Shown: positions 25,909 through 34,634 of the stretch, piece after piece
Layout: each line of letters begins with the position of its first letter
How positions within the stretch are numbered: position 1 is the first letter of the stretch
Assembly: GCA_029263215.1 (NCBI GenBank)
Contig: JAJCXY010000038.1
Location: forward strand, 51,901-115,900
Direction of reading: 5' to 3'
DNA length: 64,000 nucleotides
Origin: Acidimicrobiales bacterium
GTDB lineage: Bacteria > Actinomycetota > Acidimicrobiia > Acidimicrobiales > Aldehydirespiratoraceae
Made by a program: the position numbers and the translations under genes
The notes under the pieces: model-generated
The model's database searches: none
What the model was told of the DNA's origin: nothing
Seen by the model: the letters and a program-made list of their open reading frames with translations, nothing else

Positions 25909-28049
25909 TAGCCCGACGGCCCGCAGATGAGATCGAGAAGACAGTCGCTGGCATCGGTGTCGTCTGGATCCTCTTCACAGTCGTCCTCGGTGACCTCGGT
26001 GACTGTCATGGTGAACTGGGCGCCGGGCTTGCTCGCGGTGACCAGATAGATCGACTCACCCGTGAGTTCTGCGGGTAGGGCGGCCCAGGCGCCGGGTGGT
26101 TCCGGCCGCCACGACCATGTGAACTCGCCGCTCTGCTCATACTCGACGCATGCAGTTTCGCCGGGTGGTACCGACGCATGCATACGGAATACGCCGAACG
26201 GAAGTGGATCCTCGATCACCACGGTTGGACCGGTGATCTCGACGAGACGAGACTCTGGTTCGTACGGGGTTATCTGACCGGGAGTCTGGTCGGGCACGGA
26301 AATGTCGGTCAGCCCCTGAGCAAAGGTGTGGAGGAGGTCTTCGACCCCCTCGAAACCCGAGAGCGGGGGCAGTGACTCGATCAGCTCGAAGATGCCCTTT
26401 GTCGTGAGGAAGCCGTGCAAATGTTCGAAGAAGATCCAGTTGGTCGATCTCCGGTCGAGGATCGTGGTCTCGAGTTCGCTGGTGGCGAGCAGCCCGGGAA
26501 GATCCTTGTGTTCGAGGTTGGCCTCGAAGAACACCACGTCGCTCAGGTAGATCGACAAGGCGTCGGTCCACCACCCGCCTGCCGTCGTGGGGAAGGTCCG
26601 ATCAATCAGACAGAACGCCATTTCGGCCGCGATCCGCTGCTGGAAATGCAGTTCGGGTAGTGATTGGAGTGGCGTGTTGAGGCTCACCAGGCACGTATCG
26701 TTGTCGTCGAGGACGTTCGATGTGTCGGAATGGGCGTCGATCGAACCGAGCGGGGTGAGGATGAGTTCAATACTGGGCATCCCGTTGAATTCCGCCGTGA
26801 ACAGCTCGTAAATCAGAGCGGCGGCCTCCATCGCATCGGCGGCTGCGGCTATGTGATCGGAGTCCCAACCCGCCACTGGTCCTTCGGCGGTCTCGGGATG
26901 GAAGAGCCGGTACTTCCCGCCGCCGAACTGATCGTCGAGCAATATCGATCCCGTTTCGACCACGCAGGCCAGCCCGAACCAGCTCTCGACGCACTCGGGC
27001 TCTTCCTGAGCGACCGACACGACCGACACCGACCTGCCGGCGCTCTTTGGCGACGCTGAAGCACCTGCCGACTCGCCCTCGTCACTCGGTGGTTCCGGTG
27101 GTTCGAACCGGCGTACGAGTTGGGCGAGTAGTTGCGAAACCTCAGCTCGCGCGTCGCTGTCGGGCCCGGAGTTCTCGTACTCCCTCGCCAACCGGATCAC
27201 TCCTGTGCCCGAAGCGTCGAAGACCTCGGAGTGACGCAGCACCTCGGCGGCCTCGGCATCGCCGACGAAGTATCGGAGCGTGGCCACCAGGCCCTCACCG
27301 AGGGTCCACTCACCGCCGTCTTGTCGTGCTTCGAGATTGTCTACGAAGCTCATGTCCGAGCGATCCTGGGGCAGGTGCTCAAAGGTGATCACGGTCGGTT
27401 CGGGCGCAGCCAGTTCGACCTCCGGAAAGCGAGGCAGCGCGCTCAAGGCCAGTGACTTCGTTATCTCCAGCTGGGTGGGATCGTCGAGGTCGGGGCGGCC
27501 CAAGGCGACCCGGTAGACGAGGACGCCGGTGGGTATGGCCTGGCGCACGCTGAGGACACGCAGTTCACTGCCGTCGGACGCCTCGCCGCTGAACCACACG
27601 GCGCCATCGCCGACGCCCGCGATTGGCTGCCCTGACACTCCCAGGAGTCGGGCATCGGGTTGGAAGTCGTCGGCCGAGCCCGGTTCGATGCGAACGAAGA
27701 ACCCGTCTTCCTCGGCGAAGCGTTCGGAGCACGATTCGTTGCCTTCGAAGAACACCGAAGAGGGTATGACGTCGCGTTCCCAAGTGCCGAGCGCCTCATC
27801 CCTCTCCTCCTGGGTGAGGAGACTGCGGCAATCCACCGGTGGCACCTGGGGACCATCGGTGGCGGGCTCGGCGGCCGGTGACGGCTGGCTGTCGGGCGGC
27901 AAGGTCGCTTCGGCGGCCGGCGCAAAGTCGCCCGGGTCGAAGCTGTCGTCGCCACCGCCGACCACGATGGCCAGCAGCATGGTGACCCCGACGATGGCAG
28001 CGATGAGCAGCCCCGCGGTGCGACGGTCGTAGGTCTGTGCCTCGCCCAT
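25872..28049 (-). CDS. Large membrane-anchored extracellular protein with peptidase-like segment, unknown function
   Basis: 725 aa with one transmembrane segment at about 12-31 (GLLIAAIVGVTMLLAIVVGG), a Pro/Ala/Ser-rich stalk to about 70, then a long extracellular part with many Cys (including C-terminal clusters ECVES...LACVVE and DCLLDLICGPSG). Around residues 470-505 the sequence LHFQQRIAAEMAFCLIDR...GGWWTDALSIYLSD has the shape of a gluzincin helix pair (HExxH then W-x-E-G-x-A-x-Y), but the zinc His residues and the third-ligand Glu are absent, so it may be a pseudopeptidase (speculative). It lies 91 bp after the histidine kinase on the same strand, so it could be the target or the sensor partner of that system. 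GGGGGGAACGAGG precedes the ATG. Confidence 0.7.
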   Translation of the reverse strand: MGEAQTYDRRTAGLLIAAIVGVTMLLAIVVGGGDDSFDPGDFAPAAEATLPPDSQPSPAAEPATDGPQVPPVDCRSLLTQEERDEALGTWERDVIPSSVFFEGNESCSERFAEEDGFFVRIEPGSADDFQPDARLLGVSGQPIAGVGDGAVWFSGEASDGSELRVLSVRQAIPTGVLVYRVALGRPDLDDPTQLEITKSLALSALPRFPEVELAAPEPTVITFEHLPQDRSDMSFVDNLEARQDGGEWTLGEGLVATLRYFVGDAEAAEVLRHSEVFDASGTGVIRLAREYENSGPDSDARAEVSQLLAQLVRRFEPPEPPSDEGESAGASASPKSAGRSVSVVSVAQEEPECVESWFGLACVVETGSILLDDQFGGGKYRLFHPETAEGPVAGWDSDHIAAAADAMEAAALIYELFTAEFNGMPSIELILTPLGSIDAHSDTSNVLDDNDTCLVSLNTPLQSLPELHFQQRIAAEMAFCLIDRTFPTTAGGWWTDALSIYLSDVVFFEANLEHKDLPGLLATSELETTILDRRSTNWIFFEHLHGFLTTKGIFELIESLPPLSGFEGVEDLLHTFAQGLTDISVPDQTPGQITPYEPESRLVEITGPTVVIEDPLPFGVFRMHASVPPGETACVEYEQSGEFTWSWRPEPPGAWAALPAELTGESIYLVTASKPGAQFTMTVTEVTEDDCEEDPDDTDASDCLLDLICGPSGYYVVDFEVVPSN

Positions 28050-28140
28050 GGCCTCGTTCCCCCCGACCGGAGCCTGCTATCGGTGGCTCACGCTCAAGGG
28101 TAGCCAAGCACCGATTCTGGTGCCAGGCTCGGACAAGGGG

Positions 28141-29505
28141 TCACGTCGGAGTGAAGCTGGCTACCAGTTCGGCGCCTCCGATGTTGGAACGGCGGGCCAT
28201 CACCGTGCCGCCCATACCTTCGACGAGTTCCCTCACGATCGCGAGTCCGAGACCGCTTCCCGACTCCTTTACCTTCGGATTGTTCTGGGCCACGTAGAGG
28301 CGTTCGAACACGAAGGGGAGATCGTCGTCGGAGATCCCGGGGCCGTCGTCGGCGACCGAGAGGTGGATGCGTCCCTCGGCCTCCCAGAGCGTGACCACCG
28401 CGGTGTGGTCGGCGAACCGCAGGGCATTGCCCACCAGGTTGGACACGACCTGGGCATAACGGTCGGCGTCGACAGTGGCGACACTCGCCTCCTCGGGCAC
28501 GCGGACAGTAAGGTCGACGCCGCGATCCGAGGCCTCGTGGCGGAGTCCGAGCGCCGTGGCTCTGACGAGTGCAGCCACGTCGGTCGAGGCGAGGGAGAAC
28601 TCGAAGCCGGTTCCCTCGAGCCGAGCAAGAAGGAGGAGATCGCCAACGAGTCGTTCGAGTCGTTTCGATTCGTTCTCGATGATCGCGCCAACCCGTATCG
28701 GGTCGTCGACCGCGCCATCGGCGAGCGCCTCGCCGTAGCCCTTGATAGAGGTGAGCGGGGTCCGAAGATCGTGGCTCACCGACAGCAGGAACTGACGCTC
28801 GAGCGCTCTCGACCGATCGAGGTTGTCGGCCATCGCGTTGATCGAAGTGACGAGTTCTCCGACCTCGCCACCGATCTCGGCCTGCTCTTCGGGGATACGG
28901 GCGCTGAGATCGCCGGCCGCGATCCTGGCTGCGGCACTGCTGGCATCCTGGATCGGACTGGTGAGTCTCCGGCTGAGGCGAACGGTGATGAGCACCGCGA
29001 GGCCGATCGTGGCCAGCCCGGCCACCACGAACCAGCGAAAGGCCGGAAGCAGGATCGGGTCGGGATCGCGCGTGAGGACAAGTAGTTGGGGGATACCCGC
29101 CCGGTTGGTGGAGCCGGCCGCCGCCCAGATCAGGCTGCCCTTCTGCCCGCTGATCGTTTCTCCGGCCCTCAGCGCATCGATGTCGAGGTCGTCGATGGTG
29201 ATGCCGGGAGGAAGATCGCCGATGGGAGCACCACCGGTGCGCGGGAGCACCACCACACCGATCCCTTCCACGCTGATGGTGCGGGTGATTCGCTCCAGGC
29301 GGCTCCGCACATTGCCGGCGTCGGCATCGGCAGGCACGAAGGTGAGCTCCTCGAGCAATGACCCGAATGCCTCGGCCTGCTCACGAAGGTCGTCTTCGGT
29401 TGCGGCGCGGTCGCCGACTGCGGCCAAGATGATCGTGCCGAGACCGGCAAGGGTCAGCGATGCGACGACCATCCCGATCAGGGCGATCCCGAGGCGGCGT
29501 CTCAC
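28141..29505 (-). CDS. Sensor histidine kinase (HAMP-HisKA-HATPase)
   Basis: 454 aa: TM1 at about 6-30, extracytoplasmic sensor of about 120 residues, TM2 at about 156-176, a HAMP linker (RRLTSPIQDASSAAARIAAGDLSARIPE), HisKA with the phosphoacceptor His245 in SVSHDLRTPLTS, then HATPase boxes N (VVSNLVGNALRFA), G1 (VADDGPGISDDD), F and G2 (GSGLGLAIVRELVEGMGG). All motifs are intact. The start is GTG at 29505, 30 bp after the response regulator. Ligand unknown; the short sensor suggests direct envelope sensing. Confidence 0.93.
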   Translation of the reverse strand: MRRRLGIALIGMVVASLTLAGLGTIILAAVGDRAATEDDLREQAEAFGSLLEELTFVPADADAGNVRSRLERITRTISVEGIGVVVLPRTGGAPIGDLPPGITIDDLDIDALRAGETISGQKGSLIWAAAGSTNRAGIPQLLVLTRDPDPILLPAFRWFVVAGLATIGLAVLITVRLSRRLTSPIQDASSAAARIAAGDLSARIPEEQAEIGGEVGELVTSINAMADNLDRSRALERQFLLSVSHDLRTPLTSIKGYGEALADGAVDDPIRVGAIIENESKRLERLVGDLLLLARLEGTGFEFSLASTDVAALVRATALGLRHEASDRGVDLTVRVPEEASVATVDADRYAQVVSNLVGNALRFADHTAVVTLWEAEGRIHLSVADDGPGISDDDLPFVFERLYVAQNNPKVKESGSGLGLAIVRELVEGMGGTVMARRSNIGGAELVASFTPT

Positions 29506-29535
29506 GATGGATGGGCGGTGGTTCGGGTGGTCATG

Positions 29536-30219
29536 TCAGTCGAGGCGGTAGCCGACCCCCCAGACGGTCTCGAGTCGCAGGCCATCGCCGAGCTTCTTGC
29601 GGAGTTGGCGCACATGCACATCTACCGTGCGGTCGTCGCCGACCCAGTCGACACCCCACACGCCATCGATGAGTTGGCGTCGGGAGAGGGCCAGGCCCCG
29701 ATGTTCGGCGAGGTGGCGGACCAGGTCGAATTCGCGGGTGGCGAGAGCCACCGGTTCGCTGTGAACGGTGACCTCACGTCGGCCCACGTCGATGATGATG
29801 CCCTCGGGGAGGTCGATTACAGGTGGACGATCGCGACCGACCGACCCATCGGTGCGGCGCAGGATCGCCTTTACCCTCGCCATCAGCTCTCGGGGCGAGA
29901 AGGGTTTCGTCACGTAGTCGTCGGCACCCAGCTCCAGTCCGAGCACGCGGTCTATCTCGTCGTCGCGAGCAGTGAGAAAGATGATCGGCACATCGGACTC
30001 GGCCCGCACCGAACGGCAGACATCAAGCCCGTCGAGGTCGCCGGGCAGTCCTACATCGAGCAAGATGAGTTTTGGGCGGCGCTCGGCGATCACTTCGATG
30101 GCCCGTTCACCGGTGTCGGCCTGGTAGGGCCGAAAGCCGTCGCGTCGGAGATACAGCTCGACCAGGTCGGCAATGTTTGGGTCGTCCTCCACGACCACCA
30201 CAACAGTTTCATCGTTCAT
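29536..30219 (-). CDS. OmpR-family response regulator
   Basis: 227 aa with a receiver domain (acidic pocket VVEDDPN, phosphoacceptor Asp55 in LILLDVGLPG, Thr/Ala in FLTARDDE, Lys in YVTKPFSPREL) and a C-terminal winged helix (LATREFDLVRHLAEHRGLALSRRQLIDGVWG, RTVDVHVRQLRKKLG, VWGVGYRL). ATG at 30219 is chosen because MNDETVVVVVEDD is the usual N terminus; an upstream start at 30258 would add 13 residues. It heads the minus-strand cluster regulator-kinase-membrane protein, with no obvious operator visible. Confidence 0.94.
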   Translation of the reverse strand: MNDETVVVVVEDDPNIADLVELYLRRDGFRPYQADTGERAIEVIAERRPKLILLDVGLPGDLDGLDVCRSVRAESDVPIIFLTARDDEIDRVLGLELGADDYVTKPFSPRELMARVKAILRRTDGSVGRDRPPVIDLPEGIIIDVGRREVTVHSEPVALATREFDLVRHLAEHRGLALSRRQLIDGVWGVDWVGDDRTVDVHVRQLRKKLGDGLRLETVWGVGYRLD

Positions 30220-30290
30220 ATGAGTCCCGAGGGTGGCGAACAACTGTGATGAATCCATGATGGCCCGCGAAACAGTCGTGTTCGTGGCTC

Positions 30291-30296
30291 TACCAT
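30291..30296 (+). promoter_or_regulatory. Putative -10 box for the J-domain gene
   Basis: TACCAT 6 nt before the GTG at 30303; leaderless spacing. Confidence 0.45.
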
Positions 30297-30302
30297 CTCG
30301 CC

Positions 30303-30854
30303 GTGGGTCACTACGAGGTTCTCGGAGTTCCCCCGGAGGCTTCCATGGCGGAGATCCGGGGCCGCTACCTGGCTCTGGCGCGCGCGTCGCACCCCGACTT
30401 CCATCACGCCAGCGAGGCCGATCGGCTGAAGGCCGAGCTCCGGATGCGAGACATCAATGCCGCGTGGGACGTACTGAGCGATGTCGACGAGCGCTCGGCC
30501 TACGACCGCGCTCGGATGCAGACCGAGAGAAACCGCATGCCTCCGACGGCGCGCCCGTTTCACGCCACAGCAGCCGGGCACGAAGCGTTTCGCCCCTTCG
30601 ACGACGGTCCGGAGACCAGGTTCGATCCGAGCGTCGACCGGCCGATCACACCGAGCCGCTTGCCGGCGTGGCTCGTGCTGGCGCCTCCGTCACTTCTTCT
30701 CGGAGGGATCGCAGGGCTGGCTGTGGGGAGCCTCACCAGTATCGTGGCCCTGGTCGATGTGGGCCTGCTCTCGATGCTCGCCGCGGGGGTGTTGTTCCTG
30801 CTGGCCCCACTGGTGGCGCTGGCGAGCAGCCGTCGTGGTGATCGCGCCGCTTGA
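30303..30854 (+). CDS. J-domain membrane protein
   Basis: 183 aa. The N-terminal J domain (residues 1-70) reads GHYEVLGVPPEASMAEIRGRYLALARASHPDF with the essential HPD at 30-32, so it can stimulate a DnaK-type Hsp70. There is no G/F region or zinc finger, so it is a type III J protein. A linker of about 50 residues leads to two transmembrane segments (about 120-145 and 150-172), which would tether Hsp70 recruitment to the membrane. Client unknown. It lies between the two-component cluster (divergent) and trpC. Confidence 0.85.
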   Translation: MGHYEVLGVPPEASMAEIRGRYLALARASHPDFHHASEADRLKAELRMRDINAAWDVLSDVDERSAYDRARMQTERNRMPPTARPFHATAAGHEAFRPFDDGPETRFDPSVDRPITPSRLPAWLVLAPPSLLLGGIAGLAVGSLTSIVALVDVGLLSMLAAGVLFLLAPLVALASSRRGDRAA

Positions 30855-30882
30855 CGGACTCGTCGTCGATCGGCCGGGGCCG

Positions 30883-30888
30883 TATCAT
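30883..30888 (+). promoter_or_regulatory. Putative -10 box upstream of trpC
   Basis: TATCAT 8 nt before ATG 30897. It has the same geometry as the other leaderless starts here, but points to the 9-codon ORF, not to trpC itself. Confidence 0.45.
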
Positions 30889-30896
30889 CTGACTCC

Positions 30897-30926
30897 ATGA
30901 TCTCGGCCAAGCGACACCAGCTCTGA
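30897..30926 (+). CDS. Possible 9-codon leader peptide overlapping trpC
   Basis: ATG with TATCAT 8 nt upstream opens a mini-ORF encoding MISAKRHQL, whose TGA (30924-30926) overlaps the likely CTG start of trpC as CTGA. There are no Trp codons, so classical attenuation is not suggested; translational coupling would be. An alternative reading is that this is the true trpC N terminus and one base is missing near 30924 in this sequence. Confidence 0.3.
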   Translation: MISAKRHQL

Positions 30927-31705
30927 GTGCCACCTACCTCGACCGGATCCTGGAGGCGCACAGAACCACCGCGGCCGACGACACGAGGGCACTCGAACCC
31001 CTCGTCGACGAAGCTGCCCGGCTCGCGCCGGCCAGAGGGTTCAGGGCTGCGTTGCAGGCGAGCGACGGGATAGCGGTGATCAGTGAGGTGAAGCGGCGGT
31101 CCCCGTCGAAGGGCGATCTGTTCGCCGACCTCGACCCCGCGGTTCTCGCCCGCCAGTACGAGCAGGGCGGAGCGTCGTGTCTCTCGGTTCTCACCGACCG
31201 CACGTGGTTCGGAGGATCCGGCGACGATCTTCGCGCCGCGCGCGCCGCCACTACCTTGCCGACCCTCCGCAAGGACTTCACCGTGGATCTTCGAGATGTC
31301 GTAGACGCGCGACTCATGGGGGCCGACTGTGTGCTGCTCATCGTCGCCGCGCTCGACGTCCACGAGCTGAGCGACTTCCACCAGCTGGCGGTCGAGCTTG
31401 GGCTCGATGCTCTCGTCGAGGTCCACGACGAGAGCGAACTCGATCGGGCCCTCACCGTGGATGCCGCCCTCATCGGAGTCAACCAGCGCGACCTGATCAC
31501 CTTCGAAGTGGATCAGGAACGTGCCGTGAGAATGGCGCCCCAGATGCCCACCGGAGTGGTACGGGTTGCCGAGTCCGGGGTTCGCGGCCGGTCCGATGCT
31601 GTGATTCTCCATGAGGCGGGCTACCACGCCCTCCTGGTGGGCGAGACCCTGGTGCGCAGCGGCGACCCCACCGTGGAGATACGCAGGCTCCGTGGCGGGT
31701 CTTGA
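30923..31705 (+). CDS. trpC: Indole-3-glycerol phosphate synthase (non-standard start)
   Basis: Ring closure of CdRP to indole-3-glycerol phosphate. From CTG 30923 the protein is 260 aa, family length, starting MSATYLDRILEAHR. It has EVKRRSPSKG with catalytic Lys57 and Glu55, LTDRTWFGGS, LRKDFTVD with the second Lys, LGLDALVEVHDE, VNQRDL and RVAESGVRG. No ATG, GTG or TTG exists in frame between the upstream stop (30890) and TTG 31052; starting at that TTG would delete the N-terminal helix and 43 residues, leaving the catalytic Lys close to the N terminus. A CTG start, or a one-base sequence error, is therefore likely. Confidence 0.9.
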   Translation: MSATYLDRILEAHRTTAADDTRALEPLVDEAARLAPARGFRAALQASDGIAVISEVKRRSPSKGDLFADLDPAVLARQYEQGGASCLSVLTDRTWFGGSGDDLRAARAATTLPTLRKDFTVDLRDVVDARLMGADCVLLIVAALDVHELSDFHQLAVELGLDALVEVHDESELDRALTVDAALIGVNQRDLITFEVDQERAVRMAPQMPTGVVRVAESGVRGRSDAVILHEAGYHALLVGETLVRSGDPTVEIRRLRGGS

Positions 31706-31740
31706 GATCGAATTGCGGTTCGCTCGTGCATCAGGCCGGG

Positions 31741-31746
31741 TAGCGT
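31741..31746 (+). promoter_or_regulatory. Putative -10 box for trpF
   Basis: TAGCGT 7 nt before the GTG at 31754; leaderless spacing in the 48-bp gap after trpC. Confidence 0.45.
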
Positions 31747-31753
31747 CGCTGTC

Positions 31754-32434
31754 GTGTTCGTGAAGATCTGCGGAATCACTCGAGAAGACGACGCCCTGCT
31801 CGCGGTGGCGCTCGGCGCCGATGCACTCGGGTTTGTCTTCGCCCCCTCACCTCGCCAGGTGGCGGTCGATCGGGCCCGAGATATCGCCCGGCGTCTTCCG
31901 CCCGATGTGCTCACCGTGGGGGTATTTCGCGACCAGCTCCCGGATCGGGTCGTCGACATCGTGCAGCGCGCCGGACTCGGCGCGGCCCAACTCCACGGCT
32001 TCGAGACCGCCGAACAGACCCGGGAGGTCAGATCGCGTGTGCCTCTGGTGATCAAGGCCTTCCCAGCCGGCCATCCCGGGCTCCGCGATCTGGAGAGTTA
32101 TGGCGCTGATGCGGTGCTCGTCGATTCCTCCGCCCCGGGCAGTGGGCAGGTGTTCGACTGGCGTCTCGCCGAAGACGCGCCTCGAAGCGGCTATCGGGTG
32201 CTTCTCGCCGGTGGTCTCACGCCGCTCAATGTCGCCGATGCGATCACGCGAGTGCGCCCGTGGGGCGTCGACGTCTCCACCGGGGTTGAGGCCGAGCCGG
32301 GAGTGAAGGACGCAGTGAAGCTTCGCGAGTTCATCGATGCAGCCAAGGCCGCGGGCGCAAACCTCCCCGACACCGGGGAGACGCGGGCACCGAGCAGCGA
32401 CGGCCCCTACAACTGGGAAGAAGATCTCACGTGA
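31754..32434 (+). CDS. trpF: Phosphoribosylanthranilate isomerase
   Basis: TIM-barrel Amadori isomerase. The 226-aa protein begins [27 protein letters not shown] with catalytic Cys5, and has [24 protein letters not shown] with the catalytic Asp, [11 protein letters not shown] and [16 protein letters not shown]. The last 20 residues (about 207-226) are a non-family acidic tail ending [10 protein letters not shown] separate trpF suggests that the HisA at 21324 need not be PriA-like. The stop overlaps trpB (GTGA). Confidence 0.94.
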   Translation: MFVKICGITREDDALLAVALGADALGFVFAPSPRQVAVDRARDIARRLPPDVLTVGVFRDQLPDRVVDIVQRAGLGAAQLHGFETAEQTREVRSRVPLVIKAFPAGHPGLRDLESYGADAVLVDSSAPGSGQVFDWRLAEDAPRSGYRVLLAGGLTPLNVADAITRVRPWGVDVSTGVEAEPGVKDAVKLREFIDAAKAAGANLPDTGETRAPSSDGPYNWEEDLT

Positions 32435-33588
32435 CGACAATGGGCGATCCCGAGCAGGGCCGGTTCGGGGAATTCGGGGGAATGTTCGTGCCCGAGACGC
32501 TCGTTCCGGCCTGTCAGCAACTCGACGCCGCATTTCGTGAAGCGTGGATCGACCCTGCCTTTCGGGCCGAGCTCACCGACCTGCTCAACAACTACGCGGG
32601 CCGGCCATCGGCGCTCACCGAGTGCAGCAACCTGAGCGAGGAACTCGGTTGTCGGGTGCTTCTCAAGCGCGAAGACCTCAACCACACCGGCAGTCACAAG
32701 ATCAACAATGTGCTGGGCCAAGCTCTGTTGGCCCGCCGGATGGGCAAGACGAGCCTGGTGGCGGAAACGGGCGCCGGCCAACACGGCGTGGCTACCGCCA
32801 CCGCCGCCGCACTCTTCGACATGGACTGCGTGGTCTATATGGGAGCGGTAGACATCGAGCGCCAGAAGCTCAACGTCTTCCGCATGCAACTGCTCGGCAC
32901 CGAGGTGCGATCGGCCGAGTCGGGTTCGCGAACCCTCAAGGACGCCGTCAACGAAGCAATGCGGCACTGGGTGGCGGTGGTGGAGACAACCCACTACTGC
33001 CTCGGATCGGTGATGGGGCCCCACCCTTATCCGTGGATGGTGCGCGAGTTTCATCGTGTGATCGGCGACGAGGCCCGCCAACAGTGCGCGGCGGTGCTCG
33101 ATGGCGGTATCCCCGACGTGGTCGCCGCATGTGTAGGAGGGGGGTCCAACGCAGCGGGCATCTTCGCCGGCTTCGCCGACAGCGACGCACGATTGGTCGG
33201 TGTGGAACCCGCCGGTGGGGCGGCCGTCGGGCGCGCCGTGCCGGGCATCGTGCACGGGTCTCACTCCTATCTGATGCAGGACGAATGGGGTCAGGTGCTC
33301 GAAGCCGAGTCGATCTCGGCCGGGCTCGACTATCCGGGCATCGGGCCCGAGCACGCCCACCTGGCCGCCACCGGCCGGGCCGACTACATCCCTGTCACCG
33401 ACGCGGAGGTCGTGGATGCGTTCCAGCTCCTCTCCCGAACCGAGGGCATAATCCCCGCCCTCGAATCAGCCCACGTGATCGCCTGGCTGAGCAAGGCCCG
33501 CCACGAACTGAAGGGCCAGACCGTGCTCGTCAACCTCAGCGGGCGCGGCGACAAGGACGTGGCCCAGATGATGGACATTCTCAAGTGA
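32431..33588 (+). CDS. trpB: Tryptophan synthase beta chain
   Basis: PLP enzyme condensing indole and serine. The 385-aa protein has [17 protein letters not shown], the PLP lysine Lys90 in [36 protein letters not shown]-like [16 protein letters not shown], and [12 protein letters not shown] for cofactor phosphate binding. This is the canonical TrpB1 type with full COMM-domain residues. The GTG start overlaps trpF; an ATG three codons later (32440) is possible. Confidence 0.96.
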   Translation: MTTMGDPEQGRFGEFGGMFVPETLVPACQQLDAAFREAWIDPAFRAELTDLLNNYAGRPSALTECSNLSEELGCRVLLKREDLNHTGSHKINNVLGQALLARRMGKTSLVAETGAGQHGVATATAAALFDMDCVVYMGAVDIERQKLNVFRMQLLGTEVRSAESGSRTLKDAVNEAMRHWVAVVETTHYCLGSVMGPHPYPWMVREFHRVIGDEARQQCAAVLDGGIPDVVAACVGGGSNAAGIFAGFADSDARLVGVEPAGGAAVGRAVPGIVHGSHSYLMQDEWGQVLEAESISAGLDYPGIGPEHAHLAATGRADYIPVTDAEVVDAFQLLSRTEGIIPALESAHVIAWLSKARHELKGQTVLVNLSGRGDKDVAQMMDILK

Positions 33589-34364
33589 GCGGGGTCCTGG
33601 AGGCCACACTGCGCTCGCGCCGAGACTCGGGTGGCAAGTGCCTCGTGCCCTACCTCACCGGAGGGCTCGGGCCTGATTGGCTCGACACGGTCCACGCGGT
33701 CGCCGCGGCCGGTGCCGACGCGATAGAGATCGGAGTGCCCTTCTCCGACCCGGGCATGGATGGCCCCACCATCCAGGAGGCCAACGACATCGCGCTCGAG
33801 GCTGGAGTAACGCCCCAATCGATCCTCGACTCGCTGAGAGGCGCCGACATCGGTGTGCCCACCGCGGTGATGACCTACGGCAACATCGCCTATCGCATGG
33901 GGTGGGAGCGTTTCGCGTCCATGCTCGTCGATTCCGGTGTGAGTGGGTGCATCCTGCCCGATATTCCCCTCGAGGAAGTGGGTCCCTGGGCCGAGGCCGC
34001 CGACGGGGCCGGAGTAGAGACCGTGATGCTTGCCGCCCCCACCGCACCCGATGAGCGGTTACCTCGTATCTGTCGACGTTCCCACGGGTTCGTCTACGCG
34101 GTGGGGTTGCTCGGCATCACCGGTGTGCGGGCCGAGTTGGCGGCATCGGCGAAGATCATCGCCGGCCGCCTGAAGAACGTCACCGACAAGCCTGTGTTGG
34201 TGGGGGTCGGTGTCGGCACGCCCGCTCAAGCCGTGGAGGTGAGCACCGTCGCCGATGGAGTGGTCGTGGGTTCGGCGGTGGTTCAGCGCATGCTCGACCG
34301 GGCCGGGCCCGAGGGCGTGGGCGAGTTGGTGGCGGAGTTTCGAGCCGCCCTCGACGGGCCGTGA
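33585..34364 (+). CDS. trpA: Tryptophan synthase alpha chain
   Basis: Cleaves indole-3-glycerol phosphate to indole for TrpB. The 259-aa TIM barrel has [27 protein letters not shown] with the catalytic Glu48 and Asp59 equivalents, [33 protein letters not shown] and [14 protein letters not shown] start in a GTGA overlap with trpB; long open frame upstream is a trpB shadow. Loop 6 ([11 protein letters not shown]) matches the mobile lid. Confidence 0.95.
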   Translation: MSGVLEATLRSRRDSGGKCLVPYLTGGLGPDWLDTVHAVAAAGADAIEIGVPFSDPGMDGPTIQEANDIALEAGVTPQSILDSLRGADIGVPTAVMTYGNIAYRMGWERFASMLVDSGVSGCILPDIPLEEVGPWAEAADGAGVETVMLAAPTAPDERLPRICRRSHGFVYAVGLLGITGVRAELAASAKIIAGRLKNVTDKPVLVGVGVGTPAQAVEVSTVADGVVVGSAVVQRMLDRAGPEGVGELVAEFRAALDGP

Positions 34365-34382
34365 GTAAGGGCGGCGGGCGCC

Positions 34383-34574
34383 ATGCGCGATCTCGTCGTA
34401 GATCTCCTGCTGCCCAAGACCGACCGGGCGGTGACCATCCAGTTCGTGGTGATGGGGGCCGTTTGGGCCCTCGTTCTACCATGGAGTTTTCGATGGCGCC
34501 GCGAGTACCGCACCTTCGTGATCGGACTCGCCCTTCTCAATATCGCCTGGTTCGGGGCACGTGCGATCCACTGA
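34383..34574 (+). CDS. Small two-helix membrane protein
   Basis: 63 aa with two hydrophobic segments (about 17-36 and 45-58) separated by a basic loop RWRREYR, so a helical hairpin with a cytoplasmic loop is likely. ATG 18 nt after the trpA stop. No recognised family. Its location between trpA and a disulfide oxidoreductase and its clean hydrophobicity profile favour a real gene. Confidence 0.55.
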   Translation: MRDLVVDLLLPKTDRAVTIQFVVMGAVWALVLPWSFRWRREYRTFVIGLALLNIAWFGARAIH

Positions 34575-34617
34575 ATCGTGTCGCCCGCGGGTCACCATGG
34601 GAATGGGCGACCCGCCC

Positions 34618-34623
34618 AGGAGG
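34618..34623 (+). promoter_or_regulatory. Shine-Dalgarno deciding the reductase 1 start
   Basis: AGGAGG 11 nt before the GTG at 34635, which starts MDHDLIIVGGG. An upstream GTG at 34578 has no such signal. A 7-bp inverted repeat GCGGGTC/GACCCGC (34587-34615) ends just before it. Confidence 0.6.
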
Positions 34624-34634
34624 TTTCCCGCGCC

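Noticed and set aside
30897..30926. Classical tryptophan attenuator before trpC
   Set aside because: The leader peptide has no Trp codons and no terminator/antiterminator pair is visible.
31052..31705. trpC starting at TTG 31052
   Set aside because: Would delete 43 residues including the conserved YLDRIL helix that precedes the catalytic Lys; CTG 30923 or a sequence error is more plausible.
34587..34615. Inverted repeat GCGGGTC/GACCCGC as a terminator after the 63-aa gene
   Set aside because: 15-nt loop, no T-tract, and it sits directly before the ribosome-binding site of the next gene.
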